Assembly: GCF_017329605.1 (NCBI RefSeq)
Contig: NZ_JAFMTY010000010.1
Coordinates: 35,726 to 99,725, forward strand
Length of the DNA: 64,000 nt
Direction of reading: 5' to 3'
Origin: Alicyclobacillus fructus
GTDB lineage: Bacteria; Bacillota; Bacilli; Alicyclobacillales; Alicyclobacillaceae
This document shows, piece after piece, positions 54,948 to 64,000 of this stretch; the first letter of the stretch is position 1; each line of letters begins with the position of its first letter. The notes beneath the pieces are model-generated. The model did no database searches. It had not been told where the DNA came from and saw only the letters and a list, made by a program, of their open reading frames with translations. Both the position numbers and the translations under genes were made by a program.

Positions 54948-57900
54948 CATCCTTGGGTTCAAGTCGTTCGCCGACAAAACCCAGATCGTTCTGTCTCCGG
55001 GCATCACGGCCATTGTCGGTCCCAACGGGAGCGGCAAGAGCAATATCGCGGACGCGCTCCGTTGGGTCTTGGGCGAACAGAGCGTCCGGAACCTGCGCGG
55101 CAGCAAGATGGAGGACGTGATCTTTGCCGGCAGTGAATTGCGCAAGGCCACCAACCTGTGCGAAGTGTCCATCACGCTGGACAACACCGATCATCATCTT
55201 CCCGTGACGTTCGAAGAGGTGACCATCACGCGGCGGGCATTCCGCTCGGGCGAAAGCGAATATTGGATCAACCGCCAGCCATGTCGGCTGAAGGATATTC
55301 ACGAACTGTTCATGGACACGGGGCTCGGCCGAGAGGCGTATTCCATCATTGGGCAAGGGAAAATTGAGGAAATGCTGTCCACGCGGCCCGAGGATCGCCG
55401 CGGGCCGTTCGAGGACGCGGCCGGGATCGTGAAGTTCAAGCATCGGCGCAAGGAGGCCGAGCGCAAGCTGGAGGAGACGGCCGCGAACCTGGTGCGCGTC
55501 GACGACATTCTGGCGGAACTCGAGGCTCAGCTTGGGCCGCTTGCGGAGGCGCGGCGGATCGCGGAGCGTTACCAGGCGCTGTCGGACGAAATCGAGGAGA
55601 CGGAGATCTCGCTTCTGGTGGTCGAGATCGACCGGCTGCACGAGCGGTTCGAACAGCTCAAGCGCCAGGTGAGCCGGGAAGAGGCGGCCCGCAACGAGGC
55701 GCACGAGCGGTTGCGCCTCGCCGACGAGGCCTGGAAGGCGCGGCGTCAGGCGCTGAACGAAGCGGTGGCTCGGCTGGAATCCCTGCAGCAGGGGTACGTG
55801 GAAGTCGTGGAGGCCCGGCAGAAGGCCCATGGGTCGCTGGCGCTCGCGGAGGAGAAGATCGCGGCTCTCGCGCAGCGAGCGGAAGACCGGCACCGGCGCA
55901 AGGAGGAGTTGGCGCGCGATCTCGCCGAGATCGATGCCGCCATGCAGGCGGTTGCCCAGGCCGAGGCGGAGGCCGCGGCGGCGCTCGGAGAGCGGCAGCA
56001 GCGGCTGGCCGACGCGCGCGAGCGGGCCGACGATGCGAGGCGGCTTGAACTTGCGGACGAGATCGACCGGTTGAGCGGCGAGCTCATCGACGCCAATCAC
56101 CGGGCGGCGACGCTTCGAAACGAATGGAAGACGCTCGAAGAGAAGGGCCGAGCGGATGCGCTGCGCCACGAGCGATTCGAAGAGGAGGCGGCTCGCATTC
56201 GGGCCGAGCGGGATCGCATCGAGGCGGACAAACGCGAACGCGCGAATCGAGCGGAGGAAATCCGCCGCGGACTGAAGGAACTCGAGCTGAAGCTGGCCGC
56301 CGTGGAGGCACAGCGCGAACAGGCGGCGTCGGAAGAAGCGGAGGCCGTGACCGCGTGGCACCGGCTCCAGGCCGATATGCAGGGCCTGTCGAGCCGCCTC
56401 GAGCTCTTGCGCGATCTCGAGGCGGGCTACGACGGATACGCGCACGGCGTGCGGATGGTGCTTCAGCAGGCCAAGCGAGGTGCGCTGAAAGGCGTGTGTG
56501 GATCGGTCGCCGAGCTCATCCGGGTGGAGCGCAGATACGAACTCGCCGTGGAGACAGCGCTCGGCGGCGCGCTGCAGAACGTGATCGTGGAGACGGAACA
56601 GGACGCGATGGACGCGATTCGCCTGCTGAAGGCGCGCCAGGGCGGCCGGGCGACCTTTATGCCGCTCGACGTGGTGAAATCGCGGCGCATCGAGGCCGGC
56701 GTGTTGTCGCGCGTGTCCGCGGAACCGGGTTTCCTCGGGCTGGCAAGCGATCTCGTCTCCTTTGACGATCGCTTCCGCCAAGCCGTAGAACACCTGCTCG
56801 GCAACGTGGTGATTGCGCAGAACCTGGAGTGCGCCAGCCGGATCGCCCGGACGCTCCAGCATCGATTCCGCATCGTCACGCTGGAAGGCGACGTCATTGC
56901 GCCAGGCGGCCTGATGACCGGCGGTCACGTCAACCGAAAGGGTCCCGGGCTCCTTGGGCGTCAGCGAGAGCGGGAGGATTTGGAGAACAAGCTGAAGGCA
57001 CTTGAGGCCGAGCGAGAGCGGTTGACCGCCCTCCAGCAGGAGCTCCGCCAGCGCGTCGTCGAACTGGGGCGTGAGCGCCAGGCGATGGAGGAAGATCGCG
57101 CGGTGCGCCTGGCTCAGTTGAAGCAGTATGAAAACGAGGATCGCCAGGCGGACTACGCCTTAAAGACGTTGGCCGAGCGGCTCGAGGCGCTGGAGTGGGA
57201 GCGAGAGACCTTAGCGGCGGATCGCTCGCAGCTTGAGCGCCGAAGGGAAGAGGTGCGGCATCAATTGGCGGAGGCGGAGGCCGAGGTTTCGCGGCTCACG
57301 GGCGCCATCGCGGAGCGGCGGGAGCGTCTGGCAGCTCTAGAATCGGAGCTCGCGGAGGCGAAGGAGCGGCTGACGGGGCTCCGCATTGAAGTGGCGACGC
57401 TCGAGCAGGAACGGGAGAATCTAGCTCATCGAATGGCGGAGTTGCGCGAGCGCAAGTCGCGGCTCGAGCGGGCTCAGGCGGAGATGGCCAAAGAGGAAGC
57501 TCGCGACGAGGCCGAGGCGGCGCGCCTTGTGGCCGCGCGGGAAGCGGAGCGAGCGCAGGCCTTGCGGCTCGCCGAAGAACTGGATACGCTCGAACAAGCG
57601 CTGGAAGCGGCTCGACAGGCGCGCAACGAGCTGGAGGCCGAGGTTCGCGATCTCGAGGAGGACGTGCGGCGGAAACGGCGCGCCGTGGAGGAACAGGAGG
57701 CCGTGTTGCAGCGCGCGCTCGTCGCCGTGGAGCGCGCCGACGCCGATTTGTCCCATGCCCTCGCGAAGATGGGCGAACAGTTCGGCATGACGTATGAGTG
57801 GGCCAAGGACCGGTATCCGCTTCGGGGTACCGTGGCGGAGACGGAGCGCCGGTTGGAAGCGCTGCGGCGCGAGCGCGCGGCGCTGGGCGACGTGAATCTC

Positions 57901-58500
57901 GGGGCCATCGAAGAGCACGAGCGGCTGTCCGAGCGCGTCCGGTTTCTCACGGAACAGCGGGACGATCTCGTCACAGCCCGCCAGCAACTGGAACAGCTGA
58001 TCGACGAGATCGACCGAGAGATGGCCGCTCGTTTCATGGAGACGTTTCAGCAGATCCGAGTGGAGTTTGGCAAGGCGTTTCACAGCCTATTCCAAGGCGG
58101 CGAGGCGGATCTCGTGCTGACCGATCCGGCGGACCCCCTGACGACGGGCATCGAAGTGGTGGCCAAGCCTCCTGGCAAGAAGCTGCAAAACCTCAACCTG
58201 CTCTCGGGTGGCGAGCGCGCGCTGACCGCGATGGCGCTCCTGTTCGCGATTTTGCGCGTGCGGCCCGTGCCGTTCTGCGTGCTGGATGAGGTCGAAGCGG
58301 CGCTCGACGAGGCGAACGTGGCGCGCTTCGCGCACGAGCTGCGATTGCTGGCCGCGGATACGCAGTTTATCGTCATCACGCATCGGCGCGGCACGATGGA
58401 AGAGGCGGACGCGCTGTACGGCGTGACGATGCCGGAGCGGGGCGTATCGTCGCTCGTGAGCGTCCGGTTGAGCGACGAGATGGATTACGAAACGGCGTAG
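54928..58500 (+). CDS. smc: Chromosome segregation ATPase SMC
   Basis: 1,190 residues. N-terminal Walker A ([20 protein letters not shown]), coiled coil ~170–500, hinge ~510–660 ([10 protein letters not shown] … MTGGHV), second coiled coil to ~1020, then signature [15 protein letters not shown] and Walker [17 protein letters not shown]. Forms the ring that condenses the chromosome with ScpA and ScpB. GTG start at 54928 ([18 protein letters not shown] in the frame). Between rnc and ftsY as in B. subtilis. Confidence 0.96.
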   Translation: MYLKQIDILGFKSFADKTQIVLSPGITAIVGPNGSGKSNIADALRWVLGEQSVRNLRGSKMEDVIFAGSELRKATNLCEVSITLDNTDHHLPVTFEEVTITRRAFRSGESEYWINRQPCRLKDIHELFMDTGLGREAYSIIGQGKIEEMLSTRPEDRRGPFEDAAGIVKFKHRRKEAERKLEETAANLVRVDDILAELEAQLGPLAEARRIAERYQALSDEIEETEISLLVVEIDRLHERFEQLKRQVSREEAARNEAHERLRLADEAWKARRQALNEAVARLESLQQGYVEVVEARQKAHGSLALAEEKIAALAQRAEDRHRRKEELARDLAEIDAAMQAVAQAEAEAAAALGERQQRLADARERADDARRLELADEIDRLSGELIDANHRAATLRNEWKTLEEKGRADALRHERFEEEAARIRAERDRIEADKRERANRAEEIRRGLKELELKLAAVEAQREQAASEEAEAVTAWHRLQADMQGLSSRLELLRDLEAGYDGYAHGVRMVLQQAKRGALKGVCGSVAELIRVERRYELAVETALGGALQNVIVETEQDAMDAIRLLKARQGGRATFMPLDVVKSRRIEAGVLSRVSAEPGFLGLASDLVSFDDRFRQAVEHLLGNVVIAQNLECASRIARTLQHRFRIVTLEGDVIAPGGLMTGGHVNRKGPGLLGRQREREDLENKLKALEAERERLTALQQELRQRVVELGRERQAMEEDRAVRLAQLKQYENEDRQADYALKTLAERLEALEWERETLAADRSQLERRREEVRHQLAEAEAEVSRLTGAIAERRERLAALESELAEAKERLTGLRIEVATLEQERENLAHRMAELRERKSRLERAQAEMAKEEARDEAEAARLVAAREAERAQALRLAEELDTLEQALEAARQARNELEAEVRDLEEDVRRKRRAVEEQEAVLQRALVAVERADADLSHALAKMGEQFGMTYEWAKDRYPLRGTVAETERRLEALRRERAALGDVNLGAIEEHERLSERVRFLTEQRDDLVTARQQLEQLIDEIDREMAARFMETFQQIRVEFGKAFHSLFQGGEADLVLTDPADPLTTGIEVVAKPPGKKLQNLNLLSGGERALTAMALLFAILRVRPVPFCVLDEVEAALDEANVARFAHELRLLAADTQFIVITHRRGTMEEADALYGVTMPERGVSSLVSVRLSDEMDYETA

Positions 58501-58533
58501 CCCGGTCGAGGCTTTGCGAAGGGAGATAGGGCG

Positions 58534-59454
58534 TTGGGGCTTTTCGATCGATTCCGCAAAGGGCTTGAAAAGTCGCGGGCTGCCATGGCCGACAGGCTGT
58601 TGTCGGTGTTTCGCGGCCGGAAACTGGACGACTCGGTGTTTGACGAGATGGAGGAGACGCTCATCCTGTCCGACGTCGGCGTGGATACCGCGGCCGCGCT
58701 CGTGGAGGCCATTCGCCGCGAGGCGCGCAAGCGGCGTATCGAGCGGGCGGAAGACCTGCCGGACGTGATGGTCGACGTCATGGTGGAGTTTTTGGGCCCG
58801 CCCGCGGAGATGGCGGAGAATCCGGACGGGCCGACGGTGGTGCTCGTCGTCGGCGTCAACGGCGCCGGAAAGACCACCACCATCGGCAAACTGGCGCACG
58901 CTTACAAAGCGCAGGGCAAGCGCGTCATTCTTGCGGCGGCCGACACGTTCCGAGCCGCGGCCATTGAGCAGCTCATGGTGTGGGGGGAGCGGGTGGGCGT
59001 CGACGTGGTGCGCCAGGCGCAGGGGTCCGACCCGGCCGCGGTGGTCTACGACGCCATCCAGGCCGCGAAGGCGCGGCGGTGCGATCTCGTCATCTGCGAT
59101 ACGGCGGGTCGGCTGCAGAACAAGACCCATCTGATGAACGAACTCGCCAAGATCCGCAAAGTGGCGGAGCGGGAGCTGCCCGGCGCGCCGCACGAAGTGC
59201 TCCTCGTGATCGACGGCACCACCGGGCAGAACGGTCTCGTGCAGGCGCGCGTGTTCAAAGAAGTGGTCCAGGTGACGGGCATCGTGGTCACGAAGCTGGA
59301 CGGGACTGCGAAGGGCGGCATCGTGTTTCCCATTGTCCGGGAGGAAGGGATTCCGGTGAAGTGGATTGGGCTAGGCGAGGGCATGGATGACCTGCAGCCC
59401 TTCGACCCGCGGATGTTTGCGGAGGCCATCTGCCGCCCTGAGACACGGGTGTAA
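58534..59454 (+). CDS. ftsY: Signal recognition particle receptor FtsY
   Basis: 306 residues; membrane receptor GTPase for SRP. Short N-terminal region, four-helix N domain, then G domain: [48 protein letters not shown] and [17 protein letters not shown] at 58534 behind GAAGGGAGA. In the smc–ftsY–ylxM–ffh order of B. subtilis. Confidence 0.95.
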   Translation: MGLFDRFRKGLEKSRAAMADRLLSVFRGRKLDDSVFDEMEETLILSDVGVDTAAALVEAIRREARKRRIERAEDLPDVMVDVMVEFLGPPAEMAENPDGPTVVLVVGVNGAGKTTTIGKLAHAYKAQGKRVILAAADTFRAAAIEQLMVWGERVGVDVVRQAQGSDPAAVVYDAIQAAKARRCDLVICDTAGRLQNKTHLMNELAKIRKVAERELPGAPHEVLLVIDGTTGQNGLVQARVFKEVVQVTGIVVTKLDGTAKGGIVFPIVREEGIPVKWIGLGEGMDDLQPFDPRMFAEAICRPETRV

Positions 59455-59465
59455 AGGAGATTTGC

Positions 59466-59882
59466 TTGACAGTGGTTGAAAACCCGGATAGTATGAGAGA
59501 CGTCACGCGCGTGGGCGATCTGTACGCCTTTTATGAACCGCTTCTCACGGAGCGCCAGCGGCAGATTGTCGAGCTGTACCACTTCGAGGATATGTCCCTC
59601 GGCGAGATCGCCGAGATCTTGTCCATCAGCCGGCAGGCGGTTCATGATCAGTTGCGGCGCGTCGAGGATCAACTCGAATCCTATGAAGCCGCGCTTCACC
59701 TGCGGGAATTGGCGCGGGCGGAGCGGAAAGCCTGGGAGCAGATGTTGTCGGCATGGCAAGAGGCAGCCGTCTATGTGCCCGAAGAAGTCAAGCGGCGCAT
59801 GGATGAAGCGATGCGCGCGATGGGCGCCACACTGTCCATCCTGCTGGGAGGTGATGCGGATGTTCGAAAGCCTGTCGAATAA
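59466..59882 (+). CDS. ylxM: SRP-associated HTH protein YlxM
   Basis: 138 residues. N-terminal HTH like sigma region 4 (LLTERQRQIVELYHFEDMSL … ISRQAVHDQLRRVED). YlxM modulates SRP GTPase activity in streptococci. TTG at 59466 with AAGGAG ten bases upstream; an ATG at 59493 would shorten it. Longer than the usual ~110 residues by a C-terminal extension. Overlaps ffh by 23 bases. Confidence 0.9.
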   Translation: MTVVENPDSMRDVTRVGDLYAFYEPLLTERQRQIVELYHFEDMSLGEIAEILSISRQAVHDQLRRVEDQLESYEAALHLRELARAERKAWEQMLSAWQEAAVYVPEEVKRRMDEAMRAMGATLSILLGGDADVRKPVE

Positions 59883-61302
59883 CCTGCAGGCCGTGTTTCA
59901 GCGTCTGCGCGGCAGAGGTCGGTTGACCGAGGCGGACGTCGATGAAGCGATGCGGGAAATTCGCCGCGCGCTCCTCGCCGCCGATGTCAACGTCAAGGTC
60001 GTCCGCGATTTTGTGGAACGCGTGCGCGTCCGGGCGGTCGGCCAGGACGTTCTGAAGAGCCTGACGCCGGGCCAGCAGGTCGTGAAGATCGTCTATGAGG
60101 AATTGACGGAGCTCATGGGCGGATCGCAGGCTCGCATCCGCATGGCCCCTAAGCCTCCGACGGTCGTGATGCTCGTCGGCCTGCAAGGCGCGGGCAAGAC
60201 GACCACGGCGGCGAAGCTCGCCCTCTCGTTCCGTCAACAGAGCCATCGCCCGTTGCTCGTGGCTGCGGACGTGTACCGGCCCGCGGCAGTCGACCAGCTG
60301 CGCGTGCTTGGCGGCCAGATCGATGTGCCGGTCTTCTCGTTGGACGGGGCGTCCGCTGTCGAGATCGCCCGGGAGGGGCTTCGCGACGCGGAGCGCCGGG
60401 GTGCGGACGTGGTCATCGTGGATACCGCCGGTCGTCTGCACATCGACGAGGCTCTCATGGCCGAGTTGGAGTCGATGAAGCAGGTGCTCGAGCCGCACGA
60501 GATCTTGCTGGTCGTCGATGCGATGACCGGTCAAGATGCGGTCCACGTGGCGGAGGCGTTCCATCAGCGGCTGGAGGTCACGGGCGTCATCCTCACCAAG
60601 CTGGACGGCGACGCCCGCGGCGGCGCTGCGCTGACGGTGCGGGCTGCCACGGGCTGTCCCATCAAGTTCGTCGGCGTGGGCGAGAAGATCGAGCCGCTGG
60701 AGCCGTTTCATCCGGAGCGCATGGCCTCGCGCATCCTGGGCATGGGCGACGTGCTGAGCCTGATCGAGCGGGCGCAGGAGCGGATCGACCTGGAAAAAGC
60801 GAAGGAGATGGAGGCGCGGATGCGGTCCGCGAACTTCACGCTCGACGACTTCCAGGAGATGTTTCGGCAGGTTCGCAACTTGGGGCCGCTCGATCAGATT
60901 CTGAAGATGTTGCCCGGTATGAACCGGGTCAAGGGGCTGGAAAACCTCGATCTGAATGATCGGCGCTTTCGGCGGTTGGAGGCCATCATTTCCTCCATGA
61001 CGCCAGAGGAACGCAGGGATCCCGGGATCTTGAACGCGAGCCGCCGGCGCCGCATCGCGAACGGCAGTGGGACGACGGTCCGCGACGTGAATCAATTGGT
61101 CAATCAGTTTGAGCAAGTGCGCGAGATGATGAAGCATCTCACCGGCGGAGGCAAGCGCGTGGGCCGCCGGCAGGCGATGAACGCCCTTCGCGCCATGGGC
61201 GGCGTGCCGGGGTTGACAGGCGGTGCGGGTCTGCCTCATCTCGGCGGCGCGGAAGCCGGACCGCCTCGCGAACGCGTGCATCGCAAGAAAAAGAAAAAGT
61301 GA
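59860..61302 (+). CDS. ffh: Signal recognition particle protein Ffh
   Basis: 480 residues; SRP54 GTPase that binds signal peptides and SRP RNA. N domain, G domain (VGLQGAGKTTTAAKLA, DVYRPAAVDQL, DTAGRLHIDE, TKLDGDARGG), and a Met-rich M domain from about 300 (FRQVRNLGPLDQILKMLPGM). Ends in a lysine tail. ATG at 59860 is eight bases from GGGAGG; an ATG two codons earlier is too close. Confidence 0.96.
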   Translation: MFESLSNNLQAVFQRLRGRGRLTEADVDEAMREIRRALLAADVNVKVVRDFVERVRVRAVGQDVLKSLTPGQQVVKIVYEELTELMGGSQARIRMAPKPPTVVMLVGLQGAGKTTTAAKLALSFRQQSHRPLLVAADVYRPAAVDQLRVLGGQIDVPVFSLDGASAVEIAREGLRDAERRGADVVIVDTAGRLHIDEALMAELESMKQVLEPHEILLVVDAMTGQDAVHVAEAFHQRLEVTGVILTKLDGDARGGAALTVRAATGCPIKFVGVGEKIEPLEPFHPERMASRILGMGDVLSLIERAQERIDLEKAKEMEARMRSANFTLDDFQEMFRQVRNLGPLDQILKMLPGMNRVKGLENLDLNDRRFRRLEAIISSMTPEERRDPGILNASRRRRIANGSGTTVRDVNQLVNQFEQVREMMKHLTGGGKRVGRRQAMNALRAMGGVPGLTGGAGLPHLGGAEAGPPRERVHRKKKKK

Positions 61303-61328
61303 TCAAGGATTTGGGAGGTCGATGAATC

Positions 61329-61604
61329 ATGGCATTGAGGATTCGTCTGAAGCGGATGGGAGCCAAGAAGCGCCCGTTCTACCGCGTCGTGGTGGCCGAG
61401 GCGCGTTCGCCGCGCGACGGCCGGTTTGTCGAGGAGATCGGCACTTACAATCCGCTGACCGATCCGGCAGAAATCCGGATTGACGAAGAGCGTGCGCTTC
61501 ACTGGCTTCGCACGGGGGCGCAGCCGTCCGATCGCGTCCGCTATTTGTTCCATCTGCAGGGCATTCTGAAGAAGTTTCACGAGGAGAAATTTCAGAAGAA
61601 GTAA
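61329..61604 (+). CDS. rpsP: Ribosomal protein bS16
   Basis: 91 residues; small-subunit assembly protein. [20 protein letters not shown] and [20 protein letters not shown] are standard. GGGAGGT before the ATG. Starts the rpsP–khpA–ylqD–rimM–trmD run. Confidence 0.96.
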   Translation: MALRIRLKRMGAKKRPFYRVVVAEARSPRDGRFVEEIGTYNPLTDPAEIRIDEERALHWLRTGAQPSDRVRYLFHLQGILKKFHEEKFQKK

Positions 61605-61645
61605 TCTGCGGGCGGCCCAGTGCCGCCCTTCGGAGTGATCGGTCC

Positions 61646-61918
61646 GTGCAGGATTTGGTGGAGTTTTTGTTTCGGTCGTTGGTGACGCGCCCGGACGATG
61701 TGCGCGTCGAAGCGCGCCAGGAGGGAGATCTCACCACGTACCGGGTGACGGTGCACCCGGACGACGTGGGGCGCGTGATCGGGCGACAGGGCCGCATCGC
61801 CAACGCCGTGCGCAGCGTGGTGGGCGCGGCCGCGCACCGGCAGGGCCGGCGCGTTCACGTCCTCATCGGAGGATCAGAGGAAAGCAGTTTCAAAGAGGAT
61901 GCGGGGAGATCGCAATGA
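61646..61918 (+). CDS. khpA: KH-domain RNA-binding protein KhpA
   Basis: 90 residues; a single KH domain with the GxxG loop in GRVIGRQGRIANAVRSVVGA. KhpA pairs with KhpB/Jag and affects mRNA and division in Gram-positives; known as ylqC in B. subtilis. GTG start at 61646. The C-terminal ~12 residues go beyond the usual end. ATGA overlap with ylqD. Confidence 0.92.
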   Translation: MQDLVEFLFRSLVTRPDDVRVEARQEGDLTTYRVTVHPDDVGRVIGRQGRIANAVRSVVGAAAHRQGRRVHVLIGGSEESSFKEDAGRSQ

Positions 61919-62337
61919 AAATTCGACAGCCGGTAGCCGTGAAATTCATTTTGACAGAGACCGCCAAGCAGCAGATTATCGCTGAGCAGCGTCGGCAAAT
62001 TGACCAAATTCAGAATGAGCTCGAGCAATTGGAGCAGCAGGGGAAAATCGCCATCGAGCAAGCCATGGCACAAGGGGGCGAGATCGCCCAGCAAGTTCGG
62101 CAGCAGCTCGAGAACGAGCGCCGGGTCCGCGAGCAACGGCGGGAGGAGTTGTTCCGGCAGATGCAACAGATCCAACAGCTGGAGCTCGGCACGGAGATTC
62201 AGAACATGACGGTCGAAACGGTGGTCGATGTCAAGCCGGGCGACGATTGGACCAAGGTGTTGCTCGGGGCGGAGATTATCGTGAAGGACGGGATTGTCGT
62301 CGAACTCCGCCAGAATGGGCAGCGGATCGAAGGGTGA
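61915..62337 (+). CDS. ylqD: YlqD family coiled-coil protein
   Basis: 140 residues. Central coiled coil (residues ~20–85, rich in Q, E, R) and a C-terminal beta-like region with VVDVKPGDDWTKVLLGAEII. Matches the YlqD family found between ylqC and rimM in Bacilli; function unknown. Overlaps both neighbours. Confidence 0.85.
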   Translation: MKIRQPVAVKFILTETAKQQIIAEQRRQIDQIQNELEQLEQQGKIAIEQAMAQGGEIAQQVRQQLENERRVREQRREELFRQMQQIQQLELGTEIQNMTVETVVDVKPGDDWTKVLLGAEIIVKDGIVVELRQNGQRIEG

Positions 62338-62867
62338 CGGCGTATTACACCGTGGGTGTGGTGACGAAGCCGCACGGCCTTCGCGGAGAGGTTCGGGTCT
62401 ATCCGCGCACGGACTTTCCTGAGGAGCGGTTTGCACCAGGATCGCGGCTGTGGCTGCGGCCGCCCGGATCGGAGCCCGTGGCGCAGCTCGAGGTGCGAAG
62501 CGGACGACAGCATCAAAACCTCTGGATTGTCGGATTTAAGGGTTACGACGCCATTTCGGACGTGGAGTCTTGGCGCGGCTATGAATTGTGCGTTCCCGAG
62601 GATATGCTCCACCCGCTCCCTGAGGGCGCTTATTACTATCATCAGCTCGTCGGGCTGGAAGTCGTCTCGGATCAAGGTGAACACCTCGGCGTGCTCGCGG
62701 AAGTGTGGACACCAGGCGCCAATGACGTATACGTCGTGCGAAAGCCCGGGGAACCCGATCTCTTGCTCCCTGCCATCCGAGATGTCATCTTGTCCGTGGA
62801 CCTTGAGGCGCGCCGTATGACCGTTCATCTTCTGCCTGGTCTTCGGGACGGCGAGGAGGACGAGTGA
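62334..62867 (+). CDS. rimM: Ribosome maturation factor RimM
   Basis: 177 residues; helps assemble the 30S head with ribosomal protein uS19. N-terminal domain starts [20 protein letters not shown]; the PRC-barrel begins around residue 105 ([14 protein letters not shown]) with [12 protein letters not shown] at 62334 overlaps the ylqD stop (GTGA). ATG/GTG overlap with trmD. Confidence 0.93.
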   Translation: MTAYYTVGVVTKPHGLRGEVRVYPRTDFPEERFAPGSRLWLRPPGSEPVAQLEVRSGRQHQNLWIVGFKGYDAISDVESWRGYELCVPEDMLHPLPEGAYYYHQLVGLEVVSDQGEHLGVLAEVWTPGANDVYVVRKPGEPDLLLPAIRDVILSVDLEARRMTVHLLPGLRDGEEDE

Positions 62868-63643
62868 AGGTGCCGCTTCATGTCGTCGTCATGACCCTCT
62901 TTCCTGGGATGTTCACCGGGGTTTTGGGCGAGAGCATGCTGAAGCGGGCTCAAGAGTCCGGCGCGCTTGAAGTGGAGCTCATCGATTTCCGCGAGTACGC
63001 GACGGATCGGCATCGCACGGTGGACGATGCGCCGTACGGCGGAGGAGCTGGCATGTTGCTGAAGCCGGATCCGATCTTCGCGGCGATGGACGATCTGCGC
63101 ACTCGCGTGGGCGAAGGGAGCCCTCCGGAAGAACGGGTGATTTTGCTCAGTCCTTCTGGACGCCGCTTCACGCAGGCTATCGCGGAGGAATACGCGAAGA
63201 GCCGACGCCTGATTCTGTTGTGCGGTCATTACGAGGGATTTGACGATCGCGTCCGTCAGGGGTTGGCCACCGAGGAACTTTCGCTGGGAGATTTCGTGCT
63301 GACGGGGGGCGAGATCGCGGCGATGGCCGTGATTGACGCCGTCGCGCGCCTGCTTCCGGGAGTCCTCGGCAATTCCGCTTCGGCTGAGGATGAATCGCAC
63401 ACGTCCGGATTGCTGGAGTACCCACAGTTCACGCGTCCGGCGGAGTTTCGGGGCATGCGGGTGCCGGAGACACTGTTGTCGGGGCACCATCTGAATATTG
63501 AAATTTGGCGCAGAAAGCATGCGTTATACCGCACGTGGAAGTACCGCCCGGATCTTCTTCGTCATGCACAGTTGACCGATCAAGACCGGGCATGGTTGCA
63601 AGCTTTTGCGGAAGGGGATTTTTCCGGCATCGAGGTGTGGTGA
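62864..63643 (+). CDS. trmD: tRNA (guanine-37-N1)-methyltransferase
   Basis: 259 residues; SPOUT trefoil-knot enzyme making m1G37 to prevent frameshifts. [66 protein letters not shown] and [15 protein letters not shown] are all present. GTG start at 62864. rplS usually follows; here a non-coding stretch leads to an rRNA operon. Confidence 0.95.
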   Translation: MKVPLHVVVMTLFPGMFTGVLGESMLKRAQESGALEVELIDFREYATDRHRTVDDAPYGGGAGMLLKPDPIFAAMDDLRTRVGEGSPPEERVILLSPSGRRFTQAIAEEYAKSRRLILLCGHYEGFDDRVRQGLATEELSLGDFVLTGGEIAAMAVIDAVARLLPGVLGNSASAEDESHTSGLLEYPQFTRPAEFRGMRVPETLLSGHHLNIEIWRRKHALYRTWKYRPDLLRHAQLTDQDRAWLQAFAEGDFSGIEVW

Positions 63644-63657
63644 ATGCTGGGCGACAA

Positions 63658-63720
63658 CACAGTCCCAGCAGGCGCGAGAGACAAGGCTGTATCCCGGTAA
63701 TGGCGCCTGCCGGGGCTGTG
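63658..63720 (+). repeat. Long imperfect inverted repeat after trmD
   Basis: 63658–63675 pairs with 63703–63720: CACAG-T-CCC-A-GCAGGCGC against GCGCCTGC-C-GGG-G-CTGTG, seventeen pairs (one wobble) and one mismatch around a 27-base loop. No T-run follows. Confidence 0.6.
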
Positions 63721-63823
63721 CTTAGAGTACGGCTGTTGTCACTTCTCCGTGAGGGCGCGAGCCTAATCCGACGGTGCGTATAAACGGTGAGCGCTTGGGG
63801 TATCGTTTGGATTGCGATCCCCC

Positions 63824-63853
63824 TTGACAGGCAGGGGGCAGGGGTGATAGTAT
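63824..63853 (+). promoter_or_regulatory. rRNA operon promoter
   Basis: Perfect TTGACA (63824–63829), 18-base spacer, TAGTAT (63848–63853). About 125 bases before the 16S start. I see no convincing second promoter upstream. Confidence 0.7.
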
Positions 63854-63905
63854 CATTCTCGCCGCCCGCGAGGCGGCGCGAAAGCCGCGGGATACTGCGG
63901 GGTCG

Positions 63906-63918
63906 CTCCTTGAAAACT
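63906..63918 (+). promoter_or_regulatory. boxA-like antitermination element of the rRNA leader
   Basis: CTCCTTGAAAACT resembles the Bacillus boxA (GCTCTTTGAAAAC type) used to recruit Nus factors in rRNA leaders. Placed between promoter and 16S. Confidence 0.45.
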
Positions 63919-63976
63919 AAACACACAAGACCACCAAGCCCGTGAGTCTTGACGACCACGAAGTCAGGATAAACTG

Positions 63977-64000
63977 TTTGGATTGAGAGTTTGATCCTGG
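63977..64000 (+). rRNA. rrs: 16S ribosomal RNA, 5' end only
   Basis: The last bases, GAGAGTTTGATCCTGG at 63985–64000, are the universal 16S 5' sequence (the 27F primer region). The mature end is put near 63977 by comparison with B. subtilis and is approximate. Confidence 0.93.

Larger units (their letters stand above)
63644..63976 (+). other. Intergenic region between trmD and the rRNA operon
   Basis: 333 bases without a gene. It holds a long inverted repeat (63658–63720), the rRNA promoter (63824–63853), a GC hairpin CGCCGCC–CGCGA–GGCGGCG (63860–63878) at the likely transcript start, and a boxA-like element near 63906. Confidence 0.7.

Noticed and set aside
63730..63775. Second upstream rRNA promoter (TTGTCA … TAATCC)
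   Set aside because: The spacer is about 22 bases, too long for sigma-A.

Overview
The window is a GC-rich stretch of chromosome from a spore-forming Bacillota (Firmicutes), almost certainly an Alicyclobacillus-like thermoacidophile. The gene order follows the Bacillus subtilis blocks ylm–divIVA–lspA–rluD–pyr, yloA–yloB–yloC–rpoZ–coaBC–priA–def–fmt–rsmB–rlmN–prpC–prkC–rsgA–rpe–spoVM–rpmB–recG, ylbH–coaD–ylbK–ylbN–rpmF, and fapR–plsX–fabD–fabG–acpP–rnc–smc–ftsY–ylxM–ffh–rpsP–ylqC–ylqD–rimM–trmD. Endospore markers are present: sigG, a yteA-type gene, spoVM and an alpha/beta-type SASP. A sulfolipid (SQDG) gene pair fits Alicyclobacillus, whose membranes are known to contain sulfoquinovosyl lipids. 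The genus assignment is inference. GTG and TTG starts are frequent, and many neighbours overlap by 1–20 bases. I see no phage, insertion sequence, CRISPR array or tRNA.

Layout. 1–4057: end of sigG, then ylmC, pgeF, ylmE, ylmG, ylmH and divIVA (cell division), closed by a terminator. 4108–7761: small membrane proteins, a DksA-like sporulation protein, a minus-strand phosphosulfolactate synthase, lspA and rluD. 7758–16480: a promoter and PyrR attenuator feed pyrR-pyrB-pyrC-carA-carB-pyrF-pyrE; pyrP, pyrK and pyrD are not in the operon. 16584–20484: an FAD oxidoreductase, an MFS transporter and glutamate dehydrogenase, a non-conserved insert. 20498–38305: ribosome rescue (rqcH), a Ca2+ ATPase, RNA and cofactor enzymes, replication restart, translation initiation, rRNA modification, and the PrpC/PrkC phosphorylation pair. 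38458–41318: spoVM (27 codons), rpmB, recG and a SASP gene. 41454–46011: a lipid cluster (psd, sqdB, sqdX) and a convergent amidase. 46357–48984: rsmD, coaD, a patatin-like esterase, DUF177 and rpmF. 49180–54105: fatty-acid and phospholipid synthesis genes headed by their regulator fapR. 54222–63643: rnc, smc, the SRP genes ftsY-ylxM-ffh, and rpsP-khpA-ylqD-rimM-trmD. 63824–64000: rRNA promoter, leader and the first bases of a 16S rRNA gene.

The strongest points for a second look are the psd–sqdB–sqdX lipid cluster, a long imperfect hairpin directly before rnc that looks like an RNase III self-processing site, and a set of backbone genes missing from otherwise conserved blocks (sepF, ileS, pyrK/pyrD, remA/gmk, fakA, rplS). 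There are also several unexplained strong hairpins: rpoZ–coaBC, upstream of the amidase, upstream of fabF, and between trmD and the rRNA promoter.
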